From positions 33,326 to 97,325 of the forward strand of contig NW_003314449.1 of the NCBI RefSeq assembly GCF_000143415.4: a stretch of DNA of 64,000 bases, in the 5' to 3' direction. This DNA is from Selaginella moellendorffii. Its lineage: Eukaryota; Streptophyta; Lycopodiopsida; Selaginellales; Selaginellaceae. This document shows, in pieces, positions 31,775 through 42,722 of this stretch. The notes beneath the pieces were generated by a model. That model ran no database searches. It was not told the origin of the DNA and saw nothing but the letters and a program-made list of their open reading frames with translations. The translations under genes and the position numbers were made by a program. Position 1 is the stretch's first letter, and each line of letters starts with the position of its first letter.

Positions 31775-32179
31775 GCCTTATGAGATTGAGGCTCGAATTG
31801 GTAAGGTGGCTTATTGCCTCTGACTTCCTCGCGAGATGGGGAAGATGCACCCTATGTTCCACGTGAACTTACTCAAGCTGTACTTTGAGGATCCACTTTG
31901 CAAGGGCCAAGTGAGACCTTTACCTGAGGTTATCCAAAGGGAAGAGGAATACAAAGTCGAAGCCATCCTCAATGCATGCAAGAGCAAGTGACAAGGACGT
32001 AAAGTGAGGGAGTTCCATGTGAAGTGAAAAGTATTTCCACACTGCGAAGCAATATGGGAACCGAAGGAGAATCTAACAAATGCACAAAATCTAATGGAGG
32101 AATTTTTGCAAGGTAAAACTCTATGTATTTATGTAAATTTCAATTAAAGAATCTATTTGAGGAATTGAGCAATATCATA

Positions 32180-33629
32180 TATTGGGACCCGAAAGTGTGT
32201 CAAATGTAAGCTAATTAGCATGGGTTAGCTAGGTCGACCAGGAGTAGGGAACTACATCTGACTCCCTATGGGGACGTCGAATCCATAGATGTATTCTACA
32301 GAGGTTGGGTTCGAGTCCCAACCCCTTAGTAAAGCAAGGTTTGGTTCAAGTCCCAACCCCATACTAGGGCATGGTGAAGTGAGGGGTATAGGGACACCTA
32401 TATTCTGTTGTTATGAACTCTTGGCCGAGGATGCTAACTTAAGCACACCACTAAGTGAGGGGATGCCCCCAAAGACATGGTCAACAAGCTATAAGATTAA
32501 AAAGAGATATTCAATATGGGCATTAAATTTCTTGTATAGGTGGTGGAGTTATAAGAAACCAAATCATTGAGGTGTTACAGGCTGAAGGATCCTCAAAAGC
32601 ATGATCAAAAAGATAAACATTTCATCGGATGAGACCGAGTTCGAGACCTACTCTGAGACCAATTTCGAGACCGAGCGGTCTCGGACCCGATCTCAGATCT
32701 CAGACTTGGTCTCGGTCTCGGACTCGATCTTGTAGTTGGTCTCCGACTCGATCTCAGATCTGAGACCGAGTCTAAGGTTGGGTCTGAGATCGAGTCCGAG
32801 ATCAAGTTCGAGATTGAGTCCAAGACCGAATCCGAATACTAATATAGGTCGTGGGGTGAAAGCCCAAAGCATGTGTCTCCAAGGGGGGGGGGGGCTGTAG
32901 GGGGTTCCAAAAGTATAGTAGGGATAGTGAGGTCTCGAAACCAATTTTAAAGGAATTCTTTAGTGGTGTTTCCGAACTAACTTGAGGTTAAGACTGGGGC
33001 TTAGGGGCCTTAAGTGAGAGTGAGCATGGACTCAGGTGGTGCTGAAGGGGCCACCCAAAGAAGTTCTTAAGAGCAGCTCTCACTCCCGAAAGGGAAACCA
33101 CTGTAGTGCTCCTAGCTCATATGGAGTGGTGCTCCACTTGAGTACCTTGCAGCTCATTGGTCCTTGCCCTTCTTAGGGGCTTGGGCCTTCCCTTCAGGAT
33201 GGAAGTGGGAGAGTAGGGGTGCCCATACTAGGCTGTTAAGCCACAGTGTTTTGCCCTAGTATCCCGAAGTAAGTATTGCACCCAAGGCTTGGGATTTAGA
33301 GGGTCCCATGATTAGGTTTTATTGTACCAAGGGATGTTAGGAACCTAGATGCTTGGTGTGCTTGGCCACTTGTGCCTACAGGGAGTGTAGCTGAACCTTA
33401 AGTCCAATCTAACCCAGAGAGAGGGATTGGGAAAGAATTTAGGAATTCGTGGATGAATGGTTAACACTCCGTTGCTTGTGCAGTGAGTTGCTGAAACCAA
33501 GTAGGACCAAGTAAGAGTTGGTACAATAAGCAGGAATCTTGGTAAGGGAACTTAACTAAGGCCAAGGTTGTGGTGGTTGGATAGACAAGGTAAGCTAGCA
33601 AATTGGAAAGGAAAAATTTATGGCTTGCA
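32180..33629 (+). mobile_element. 3' LTR of family E (about 1.45 kb)
   Basis: Starts (T)ATTGGGACCCGAAAG after the chromodomain, ends TTATGGCTTGCA. Matches the inverted LTR 37247-38775, which starts TGTTGGGACCCGAAG and ends GCTTACA. It contains a CGAGAC/GAGTCC array (32635-32840), the GGTGAAAGCCCAAAG module, a G-run at 32884 and TATAGTAGGGATAG. Confidence 0.75.
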
Positions 33630-33649
33630 CCCGAATCCAGCACTTACAC

Positions 33650-33877
33650 GCAAAATGGTGTTAGACAATATTTGGCACAATTTTGGCATACTAATGGCCT
33701 AACGCGAGGAGGGTACCCCATTGACTAAAGCAGTGTGGAGCTTGGGCTTAAACCCAAGCCAGATGCAAAATAAGGAACAACATAGCCTAGCGGGAGCCAA
33801 ACTAATGTCTCAAATGGTCAAACATGCATTCAAACCACTATCCTTACTATACATTTGAAACCCCCCATAACCCCCCT
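33650..33877 (-). mobile_element. Family-C LTR fragment, inverted
   Basis: Matches 12290-12500: GCCTAACGCGAG, GGAGCTTGGGCTTAAACCC and CACTATCCTTACTATACATT. It ends at the start of the family-A LTR. Confidence 0.65.
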
Positions 33878-34122
33878 TATTAGGCAACATCTTTGACCAC
33901 ATGGTCAATGTCGGTCAAAAGGAGGCTCATGGGTATTTTAAGGCATATTAGGGTAAGGGTCTTAACCTACCTTAGGGCTCACAGTGGAGTGGCATCATAG
34001 TGGAGCTTTTGAGGTAGCTCGAGGGTGGTTGGGTGATGAGGAGCTTCAAAAGGTGGCGTAGCATAGTCTAAGGCAACTAGATCTTTGTCTTTTTACACCA
34101 GATCATAACATTGGTATCAAAG
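33878..34122 (+). mobile_element. Family-A LTR and primer site
   Basis: LTR 33878-34110 (233 bp), TATTAGGCAAC...ATCATAACA, followed by TGGTATCAAAG (34112-34122), a variant of the initiator tRNA-Met primer site. Relatives: 45661-45877 and 61021-61199. Confidence 0.8.
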
Positions 34123-34134
34123 AAGTTGGTTGCG

Positions 34135-35006
34135 ATGGTTGACCAAGCTGAACACTGGAATCCTGTTGTCAATGGTGGTGCCGAAGATGGTGCTGACAAA
34201 GCTGCAAAGATTTGGATCATTCAAGATATTCATGAGTTGCGAGCCCTTAATCAAAATTAGCAAGAGATGCAAGACAAGATGCATGGGATGATAGATACCA
34301 TGCATGAGCATGTTGAGGCACTCAAGGCTGGACATGGTAGTGCTCTAAATAAGCCTTTCTTGGTAGATCAACTCAAGATTCTAACCTTTTCTAGTGATGG
34401 TGGTGTGGATGAGTGTCTTGCTTGGCTAGCCAATGTGAAGAAGTTCCTGGCTGCTAAGGGAACTCTAGATGTAGAGGATTTAATGGCTATTCCAATGATT
34501 TTGCGTGATGTGGGTCTGCGGTGGTGGAATTGGCTTGAGGAGTCTCGTGTTGCAGATAACAAACCACCAGTGTCTACCATGGATGAGTTTGAGGTTGCTT
34601 TCTATTTATGTTTTGCCCCTCACTACAACATGGAAAATGCTTGTACAGAACTTCAACATTTTCAGCAAGGGAAAATGACGCTCGGGGACGATATTGAGAA
34701 GCTTGCTCGCTTGATTAGCCATGTTCCAATGAAGGATCTAGATTAGAACAAGTCCTACTTCATTGATGGCCTTCATAGTGAGAGCATGTGGCAACACTTG
34801 CGTCATTCTCAGCCTACAAAGAGTTTAGAGGAGCTATTTGATGCAGCTTATCGACTTGACAATGACAACTACAAGTCTCACAAGCATTCTTGGAGTATTT
34901 CTGTCGAGAATTGTCATGATGATTGCCATGGACACAAGGATGGGAACAAGCACCAAGTTGAAGTCTATGGTGACTACTTCGGAAAGGGGTCAAAGAATTA
35001 GAAGTT
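34135..35006 (+). pseudogene. Ty3 gag of a family-A element, cut by transposon copy 3
   Basis: ATG 34135 soon after the primer site. The retrotransposon gag domain is recognisable from CLAWLANVKKFLAAKG, IPMILRDVGLRWWNWLEES, FYLCFAPHYNMENA and the tail RHSQPTKSLEELFDAAYRLD. Two in-frame TAG codons (about 34258 and 34744) break it. The related gag at 61210-62080 continues into a CCHC zinc knuckle; here the sequence switches at 35007 to the transposon terminus. Confidence 0.75.
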
Positions 35007-35030
35007 AAGCTCTATTTCGTTAAAGTGGGA
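35007..35030 (+). repeat. Terminal inverted repeat, left end of transposon copy 3
   Basis: Identical over 24 bp to the reverse complement of 10494-10517. A partial internal echo (GTAAAATGGGAC) follows at 35040. Confidence 0.9.
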
Positions 35031-35231
35031 TTTATTCAGTAAAATGGGACTAGGTACAAATTTTCAAGTATTTGAAAATGACGTGAAATTATATGTTTTT
35101 TGTCCAGGGGCTAGACATATCTGGGGCATGGTGACTAGCGCGGTGACTTTGTGTCCAGACTGAGTCCATCTGGTTGTATAATAAATCTCATTGTCAAGGT
35201 GAACAAGCCGAATCTGAAGCTAAAGAAGAGC

Positions 35232-35660
35232 GATGGCATGCGCGCACACACTATTTGTTTGTTCATTGAGCGTGTGGTGAGCTTTCCAAGATGAACGTCA
35301 TTCCTATTATCCAGACATATAACTTAATGGTGAGAACATTTAGATATTATTCAATGTTATCTTTTTCTAACGAATCTAATTGTGAAGGTGTAGCAAGAGG
35401 CATTGCTAGTCTGGAGAAGTCATTTAACTCATTTGACCCTTAGTGTATTTTCATGAAACTAAATAACATTCATATTATTAAGGAATTTCTCTAGTACCTT
35501 TTTTTTACGACATGGAGGCTTGCATTTCTTTCAAAGGTGATTTAGTAAAAGGCCTGAGGGCACATGCCATTCTATTTCTCAGACCGGTATTAAGATATAC
35601 TAGTGCAAAGGGAAAAAGGTATTTGGTGATCAAGTAAATGGCATGAGGGCATATGCCATT
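35232..35660. repeat. Element palindromes, three copies near the left end
   Basis: About 35232-35254 (degenerate), 35548-35571 and 35637-35660 (AAATGGCATG, AGGGCA, TATGCCATT). The last follows a stop codon context of the small minus-strand frame. Confidence 0.65.
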
Positions 35661-35666
35661 ATAAGC

Positions 35667-36026
35667 CTAAGCGCTAGTGGACACCTCCTTTTTGGTACTC
35701 TCAGCGGTACTATCATCCTTCTCCAGGTCAGTTGTTTTGCTTTGGATTGTTGTCTCTGACGTTACTGGGGCGTTCTCAATAGTTGTTAATGTTGCCGTTT
35801 GTTCAGAAAAATGATCACCTAGAGTATAGTATGGGGAGTTTGGAAGACTTATATATTCTACATCTTCACCTATCTCCTTCTCCGTCTCCTTTTCTGCCTC
35901 ACTTACAGATTTTGTGCTTGCCATGAGAACGCTCTTCACCCTAAAATATGGAGTTCGTTGTGTTATAAAAGGAAACCAACACACACGCTGCAAGGGAATG
36001 ATGGTACATAAAGCACGTAAGCCCAC
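35667..36026 (-). CDS. Small acidic/Ser-Thr-rich frame in the transposon left end
   Basis: A 119-codon frame; the likely start is the internal Met at about 35926 (MASTKSVSEAEKETEKEIGE). It is rich in E, T and S, ending STAESTKKEVSTSA. No known domain. It may be a terminal exon or a small accessory gene of the element. Only one copy is visible, so conservation cannot be judged. Confidence 0.3.
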   Translation of the reverse strand: MGLRALCTIIPLQRVCWFPFITQRTPYFRVKSVLMASTKSVSEAEKETEKEIGEDVEYISLPNSPYYTLGDHFSEQTATLTTIENAPVTSETTIQSKTTDLEKDDSTAESTKKEVSTSA

Positions 36027-36236
36027 AATATGGGTTTATGTGCCATTAATATGGGCCACATGCCATATTATTAGATTTATGCACGTGTGATTGGTAAATG
36101 CATATGTCACATCATCTTTGTTTTACCTCAAACACTATATCAGGCCTAATGAACCATATCACATGTGCGCACATGCTATATATATGGAGAAGTATTATGC
36201 AAGGATAGAAAAATTCAATGCATGATTGTGGAGAGC

Positions 36237-36567
36237 AATGGCATGAAGCCACATGCTAAATAACATTTTAGAGAAAGAATTAAAATAGAAACATGCAAAC
36301 AGTACTGAGTGGACCAAGAGTTAGAAGTGCACAATTGAATGAGGTATTTCTAATAAATATTTCACTCACCTCATATAGGAATGGCTACCACTCTCAAATG
36401 GCGTATCGCCTCATGCCATCACCTCGCAATTTGTTATAACAATCCGATGAATTCATATTCGGCTTGTTCACCTTGAACTTTAAGTAAGATTTGCTAGAAC
36501 AACTAAGAATTTATACTTGTTATTTGTATCATCTCACCTAGGAATGGCGTAAGGCCACATGCCATCA
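36237..36567. repeat. Element palindromes, three copies, two in a duplicated exon-end unit
   Basis: About 36237-36259, 36396-36420 and 36542-36567. The last two each lie just beyond a minus-strand CAAGGTGAACAA string (36478 and 36603), suggesting a tandem duplication of terminal exon plus palindrome. A third CAAGGTGAACAA lies inverted at 35198. Confidence 0.7.
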
Positions 36568-36639
36568 CGCCTCCTCTGATTCAGATTCGGATTGTTCACC
36601 TTGAAATAAAATACATTAGAAACTTAGTAAAGGAATATT

Positions 36640-37246
36640 AATGAATCTCACCTTGAACCCGGGTTATGAATGCTCTTGCTGCATCTCTTGCATGGTCTGG
36701 CAAGGTGATGGTGGCACTCTGCTTCCGCATCTAACCATGCACAACATTATCCACCGATATGCTCATGCTGGGATCCCTTGGATTCAGCACCCATCTCTTT
36801 TCTAGGCAATCCTTCGTATATCCGGAACTTGGCTTGAACCACTCCACAGGTACATTGAAGGAGTTAGTTTCCGCATCCTCCTCTGCATCAGTGATGCAGC
36901 ACCCCACCCATATCATTTGTTTCTTATTACTGGGTCTGACAAGCACGACCATTCCTTTGCAGACTTGTACTGGATTGAATGCTGAATCCGGATTCTTGTT
37001 CCTCGGCCCACAATAGTGATCCTCAACATCGTTATCTGTCACTGCATTTCCAGAGGACATTGTTTCGCTACTATCTGGTGCTCTGGGTTCTGGCCAAAAG
37101 GACTCTTCCAATTCTTCATATACAACCGGCCCATTTTGGATAGCAGATATAATCTTCTCCCAGTATTCGAGCAAAGGCTTGCACCTCTTAAAATAGGATT
37201 CTCCACCAAACACCAAACCCCTCTTCCAGAAGGCAATATGCTGTCT
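36640..37246 (-). pseudogene. DUF7869-type gene, C-terminal fragment (copy 3)
   Basis: Matches copy 1 residues about 820 to the end: FGGESYFKRCKPLLEYWEK, VCKGMVVLVRPSNKKQMIW, WVLNPRDPSMSISVDNVVHG. A TAG near 36735 replaces the Trp of HGWMRKQ. The 5' part is removed by the family-E LTR at 37247. Confidence 0.8.
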
Positions 37247-38775
37247 ATGTAAGCCACAAATTTTTCCTTTCCAATTTGCCAGCTTACCTCGTCTATCCGA
37301 CCAACTTTGCCTTGGCTTGTGCTAAGTTCCCTCGCCAAGGTTCCCGCCTATGGTACCAGCTCCTACTTGGTCCTACTTGGTTCCAGCTACTTACTGCACG
37401 AGCAACGGAGTGTTAGCCACCATCTACGGATTCCCAAATCTCTCCCAATCCCCCTCCCCGGGTTAGACTGGACTTAAGGTTCGGCTACACTCCCCGCAGG
37501 CACAAACAGCCAAGCACACCAAGCCTCCAGATTCCTAACACCCCTTGGTACCACAAGACTTGATCATGGGACCCTCTAAATCCCAAGTCTTGGGTGCAGC
37601 ACTTGCTTCGGGACGTCGGGGCGAAACACCGTGGCCTAACGGCCCGGTATGGGTACCTCTACCCCCCCCACTTCCATCCCGAAGGGAAGGCCCAAGCCCC
37701 TAGGAAGGGCGAGGACCAATGAGCCACAAGGTACTCAAGTGGGGCACCACTCCACCTGAGCCGGGAGCACCGCAGTCGGTTTCCCTTTTGGGAGTGGGAG
37801 CTGCTCTTGAGCACTTCCCTGGGTGGCCCCTCCGGGACCACTCAGGCCCATGCTCACTCCCACCCAAGGCCCCTCGGCCCCAGTCTCAACCTCAAGTCAG
37901 TTTGGAAGCACCACTGGAGAGTTCCTTCAAGACTGGTTCCTGGACCTCACTATCCCTACTATACTTTTGGAACCCCCTGCAGCCCCCCCCCCCTGGGAGA
38001 CGCACGCTTTGGGCTTTCACCCCTTGACCCGTATTAGTATTTGGACTTAGTCTCTGGCTCGATCTCGGACCCGAATTCAGATCCGACTTCAGATTCGGTC
38101 TTAGACTCGATCTCGGACTCGATCTTAGAGCCGATCTCAGACCCGACCTCGGACTCAACCTCGGACTCGGTCTCGGACCCGATTTCGGATCTCGGACTCC
38201 GTCTCGAACTCGGTCTCGAACTCGGACTCAAACTCGGTCCCCGAGTCGGTCTCGGACTCGATTCCGGACTCTATCTCGAACTCGGTCCTAGAGTCGGTCT
38301 TGGACTCGATCCTCGACTTGGTCCCATCCGATGAACTCTTTGTCATTTCGGTCAAGCTTTTGGGGATCCTTTAGCTACGACATCTCGGGGAGTTGGTTCC
38401 TTACAACTCCACCACCCATAGAAGAAGTTCGATGCCCTCATCAAACGTCTCATTTTTATCCTACGACTTGTTGACCATGTCCCCGAGGGCATCCCCCCAC
38501 TTAGCGGTGTGCCTAAGTTAGCCTCCCCGGCCAAGAGCCCATGACAACGGAATATAGGTGTCCCTATACCCCTAACCTCACCACGCCCTAGTACGGGGTC
38601 AGGACTTGAACCCAGCCTTGCTTTACTAGGGGGTTGGGACTCGAACCCAACCTCCGTAGAATACGTCTACGGATTCGACATCCCCGCGGGGAGTCGGGCG
38701 TAGTGCCCTACGCCTGGTCGACCTATCCAACCCATGCTAATTAGCTTACCTTCGGTGTGCCTTCGGGTCCCAACA
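37247..38775 (-). mobile_element. Family-E LTR (1529 bp), inverted, inserted into transposon copy 3
   Basis: On the minus strand TGTTGGGACCCGAAG to GGCTTACA. It contains the CGAGAC/GAGTCC array (38045-38330), the G-run and GGTGAAAGCCCAAAG module (37980-38025). Its 3' end abuts transposon sequence at CTGTCTA, giving a candidate 5-bp target GTCTA, but the other flank is missing. Confidence 0.85.
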
Positions 38776-38806
38776 TATGCCACTTGCTCAACTTTGCAAA
38801 TTGATA

Positions 38807-39561
38807 TTTTTAATTGAATTTTGCATAAGTACATAGAGTTCTGCCTTGCAGAAATTCCTCCACTAGATCTCGCGCGTTCGCTAGGTTCTCCTCCGGTTCC
38901 CATGTTGCTTCGCAGTGTGGAAATCCTTTCCACTTCACATGGAACTCTCTCACCTCGCATCCTTGTCGCTTGCTCTTGCGCGCATTGAGGATGGCCTCGA
39001 CTTCGTATTCCTCTTCCCCTTGGATAACCTCAGGTAAAGGTCTCACTTGGTCCTTGCGAAGTGGATCCTCAAAGTACGGCTTGAGTAAGTTCACGTGGAA
39101 CACTGGGTGCATCTTCCCCATCTCTCGAGGAAGTCGGAGTCGGTAAGCCACTTTACCGATTCGTGCCTCAATCTCGTAAGGCCCCGCGAACTTGCTTAAG
39201 GAACTCAAGATCAATTCATTTACAGGAATACATGCATCTTTACCTTTGGGTCAACTTTCGGCTGATCCCACTTGGTAGTCTGAGGTTCTTGGTGTTCAGC
39301 CACACCTTCTCCCCAACTTGGAACTCTACATCCCGACGCTTCTGGTTCGCGTATTTGGTTTGCTTTTGTTGAGCCCGTTCCAAGGAATCCCTCACTAGAT
39401 TCCAAATGCTGAGTCTTTCTGCCGTGAATGCCTCCACTGCGGGCAACTCTCCATGATACTCGGCCACGCTGAGTTCCACAGGACCTTCAATAGCTCGCCC
39501 ATTGATGACTTCCCATGGACTCACCCCGATACTCGAATGTGGTGAGTTGTTATAACACATT
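38807..39561 (-). pseudogene. Family-E integrase C-terminus and chromodomain
   Basis: Integrase end: MCYNNSPHSSIGVSPWEVIN, VGEKVWLNTKNLRLPSG; then an intron (39184-39243); then GPYEIEARIGKVAYRLRLPR and a chromodomain YEVEAILNARKSKRQG, FHVKWKGFPHCEATWEPEEN. Chromodomains guide Ty3 chromoviruses to heterochromatin. It is the best-preserved chromodomain here. The fragment begins at a junction with another Ty3 element at 39561. Confidence 0.85.
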
Positions 39562-40731
39562 TCTGCATGAAGGAGATCTTGACCACAGTCCTGTTCTCAT
39601 GATCCCAGATCTTGATAAACCCTTCGAAGTGCATTGTGATGCATCTGGCTATGCTGTTGGTGCCGTATTACAGCAAGATTGTGACAAAGCGGTTGGTGTT
39701 ACGTTAAGGCGACATAGTTGTCCCGTTGTGTTCTATTCAAAGAAATTAGATGAAACTTAACGAAGATGGCTAACACATGAGAAAGAGATGTTTGTTATAG
39801 TGTTGGCCCTGGAACACTAGAGACATTACTTGGGTAGACACACCATGGTTTATATAGATAGTAACACACTAAGCTCAGCCTAAGCTTATGCCAACGTAGG
39901 CTCGTTGGCAAGAGAAGCTTGCTAGATATGATATTGAAATCATATATAAACCTGGTAAAGACAATATTATTTCGGATGCATTAAGTCATCAGTCTCTATT
40001 CTGGGCAATATCGGCAATTAGTTCTGACTAATTGGAGGATGTTCGGGTTTCATATGGAAGTGATCTATTGGCAAAGACAATCTTGCACCGTGTGGAGTTG
40101 GCGAAGTAGAAACCTGGTAGCAAAGTGGCAAAAGTTGCTAGTCGAACCAACGCAAAGCTTCACTTCTCAATTCGGGATGGACTTATATTCTATAAGCAAG
40201 AAAGATTGTATCTTCCCTCTAAGGATCTACAACAGTTGTTTTTGTGGGAACATCATGATGTTTCGGCAGCAGGAGATGGTGGAAAGTGGAAGACTCTAGC
40301 TTGTGGTTTGGCTATCTTCCCAGAACTTGAACATTAAGTGATCTTTATCACGGAAGCTATTATCGAGATATGTTGGACCCTATCGGGTGTTGAAACAAAT
40401 TAGTGATGTATCCTATTAGTTGGATCTTCCTGTAGAGATGTCTAATGTTCATAATGTATTTCATGCCAATCTATTAGCTCCTTACACTATAGATGTTGCA
40501 TGTCAAGGGGAGATTCATCCACTACTAGAAGTTGTGGATGGTGAACCTGAGTACGAAGTTGAAAGCATTCTATCATGTCGCCGAAAATTTGGTGGTCATT
40601 CCAAGGAATACTTAGTTAAGTGTAAAGGTTACCCGATTTGTGAATCAACTTGGGAACCTCTTAGTAATCTTACACATACTCGTGAGCTTGTCAGGGTGTA
40701 TGAGAATAATAATAAAGACTTGCTTTTGTAA
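39562..40731 (+). pseudogene. Ty3 RNase H, integrase remnant and chromodomain
   Basis: RNase H: FEVHCDASGYAVGAVLQQD, VVFYSKKLDET-stop-RRW. A short integrase piece (HFSIRDGLIFYKQERLYLP) follows at 40125-40230, then a chromodomain at 40420-40731: EVESILSCRRKFGGHSKEYL, VKCKGYPICESTWEPLSN. Large parts of the integrase are deleted. A distinct chromovirus lineage from family E (different spacing and shorter chromodomain). Confidence 0.75.
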
Positions 40732-40804
40732 ATCTTGTAATAAATCATGCAAATCAATAAAGTAATATATTTCTATAAATCAGAGTTTAGTCTCTCTGCC
40801 CTTG

Positions 40805-41970
40805 ACTACTTACTTTGGCCGTTCAGCAAAAAGCCAACGTGGATCCTTCTCCCATGGTCTTGAAGTATTGAGCCTAGGCTGGATTGCCAATAAACTTTGC
40901 CTGAACATGAGTCTCCAAAGTTGGTAACCTAGTTGAAGGCCCATAAGAAGGATTTTGTACCATAGTGCCTTTACCATGTCGCTTGGATCAATAACTCCAA
41001 GTCCTCCTAAGACTCGTGGATATGTTGTGGATTGCCATGTGACCTTGGCCATGATCCTCCCTGTGACAAGCATGCCCCACCACACATACTTACGAACTAT
41101 CATGCGTACCTTTCTGAGAGTGCATTAAAAAACATGGCATATTGAGAGGTGGTACCAAATGCTAAGTAGGATGATGCTCCTGCTTACAACCACTCTTGCT
41201 AGAAAATTGATTTTCTGAGGAGCTCACTTCTGGATTGACATTCATATCTTTTGGAGCAAGGTGTCATCCTGAAGTGCTGCACTAAATTGGGTATGAACCT
41301 GAATCCCTAAGTACCTAGTGTCCTCTCCTGGTTTGAGTCACTAAAAGTTGATGTCTAGGCCCCAAAACTTGATGCGTGGCTGCCCCCAATTGATGCCCAC
41401 TGATTTTGTTCTAGATTGCTGCGCTAGCTGCGAGGTTGAAAGTCTCCAGCACCTTCTTAGCTGCGTCTAGGTTCTCCTTTGTTACAAGTAGGAACAAGGC
41501 CATGTCATCTGCAAATGCTCCATTTAGGAGTTCTCAAGTCACCCTTGCCATTTCTGGGAGTTAAGTTGGCAGAGTGAGTCCTTTGATGCACCCACCTTCC
41601 GCTAGAAACGTGCCTAGGGCCTCAGCCACAATCAGAAAAAGATAGGGCACCAGCGGACGCCCTTGGCATATTGAGCGTCCTAGCTAAAAACTTGGTCTCG
41701 TCTCACCATTGATTGTGACTCTACTTGTAGCTCCATAGTATAGTAATGAGATCCTAGCAACCATCTCTCTTGGGATGCCAATCGTGTGCATACACTCCTC
41801 AAGGAACCTCCAATCCACACAATTATATGCCTTCTTGAAGTCCAATAGCCATACTGCAGTTTGTTGGTCAGAGACCTCTGGCCACCTCTAAACCAGCAGG
41901 TATGTCTAGATATTTTCTACAATTTGCCACCCTAGAACGAAAGCTATTTGTTGTTCCTAGATGATCAATG
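40805..41970 (-). pseudogene. L1-type LINE reverse transcriptase fragment
   Basis: Reading from 41970 down through changing frames: IIQEQQIAFVLGWQIVENI, LLDFKKAYNCVDWRFLEE, GATSRVTINGE, QGRPLVPYLFLIVAEAL, GAFADDMALF (catalytic FADD), and a C-terminal region with KVTWQSTTYPRVLGGLGVID, typical of plant L1 elements. Many frameshifts. It ends at the family-D LTR, which interrupts its N-terminal side. Confidence 0.8.
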
Positions 41971-42722
41971 TGTGAGACACAAATCCCAGAGCCCCAAAAA
42001 GTGGAGCCGAAAGGGTGCCATGTGGTAGTGGCCGAAGAAGAAGCCAAACGGGAGTAACACATTTGGATTAAAAGCTCCGATCTGGACAATTGAGAGTGGG
42101 AGTGGAATTCTTAACGAAGCACTTGAGGAATGAGCACAAAGCAAGTAGTAAGTGAGTCTTTAGAAAAGGAGACACAAGAGGACCAATACATGACACGTGG
42201 AGAACTCCGAGATGGACCCAAGATGGAGTCTGAGATGAACTCGAGATGGAGTCCGAGATGGACTCAAGATAGAGTCTGAGATGGACCTGAGATGGATTCT
42301 GAGATGGAGCCGAGATGGAGTTTGAGGTGGAGTCCGAGATGGAACTAAGACTGAGACTGAGATTGAGATTGAGACTAAGACCGAGACCAAGTTTGAGTCC
42401 AAATACTAATATAGGCTGTTGGGTGAAAGCCCAAAGTGATCGTCCCTGGGGGGGGGGGGGGAGGGGGTGGGGGGGCTATAAGGGGTTCCAAAAGTATAGT
42501 AAGGAGAGTATGGGGGTTGAACCCCAGTGGAGCTAGTTTAGCCAGGAAAGGCCAGTTTGGACCAAGAAGGTTGTACATAGGAGTTGGGTGATGAGATAAC
42601 CACTAGGAAGTCCAAGGCTAAAGTGAATACAAATCGACATGTGAGGTAACTTGGTGAAGTGTTCAAGAGCAAGCTCTAATTCCCCCGGGAGATCGAATGA
42701 TCGATGCTCCTAATCCAAGCAT
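41971..42722 (+). mobile_element. Family-D LTR, 5' part
   Basis: TGTGAGACACAAATCCC matches the start of the solo LTR at 22682 and continues to the GATGCTCCTAATCCAAG region (23770-23790 there). The minisatellite is shorter (42205-42400). A run of about 15 Gs sits at 42446. Confidence 0.8.

Larger units (their letters stand above)
29761..32179 (+). pseudogene. Second, degenerate family-E Ty3 pol (RT end, RNase H, integrase, chromodomain)
   Basis: An RNase H piece (29772-29954, LSKKLDKAQQKCPAHKKKLF) is followed by an RT end (29985-30110), the Cassandra-like insertion, a second RNase H (30330-30860), integrase (31060-31735) with two introns (31250-31297, 31716-31774), and chromodomain (31780-32110, words PYEIEARIGKVAY and EEEYKVEAI). 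There are many stops and the order RNase H-RT-RNase H shows rearrangement or recombination. It is followed directly by its 3' LTR at 32180. Confidence 0.75.
35007..37246 (+). mobile_element. Large TIR DNA transposon, copy 3 (left end only)
   Basis: Terminal repeat at 35007-35030; from 36598 it matches copy 1 base 1 onward to copy-1 base ~646. The part 35007-36597 is the left end not seen in copies 1 and 2. It inserted into a family-A gag gene and is itself cut at 37247 by an inverted family-E LTR. At least six palindromes lie within it. Confidence 0.8.
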
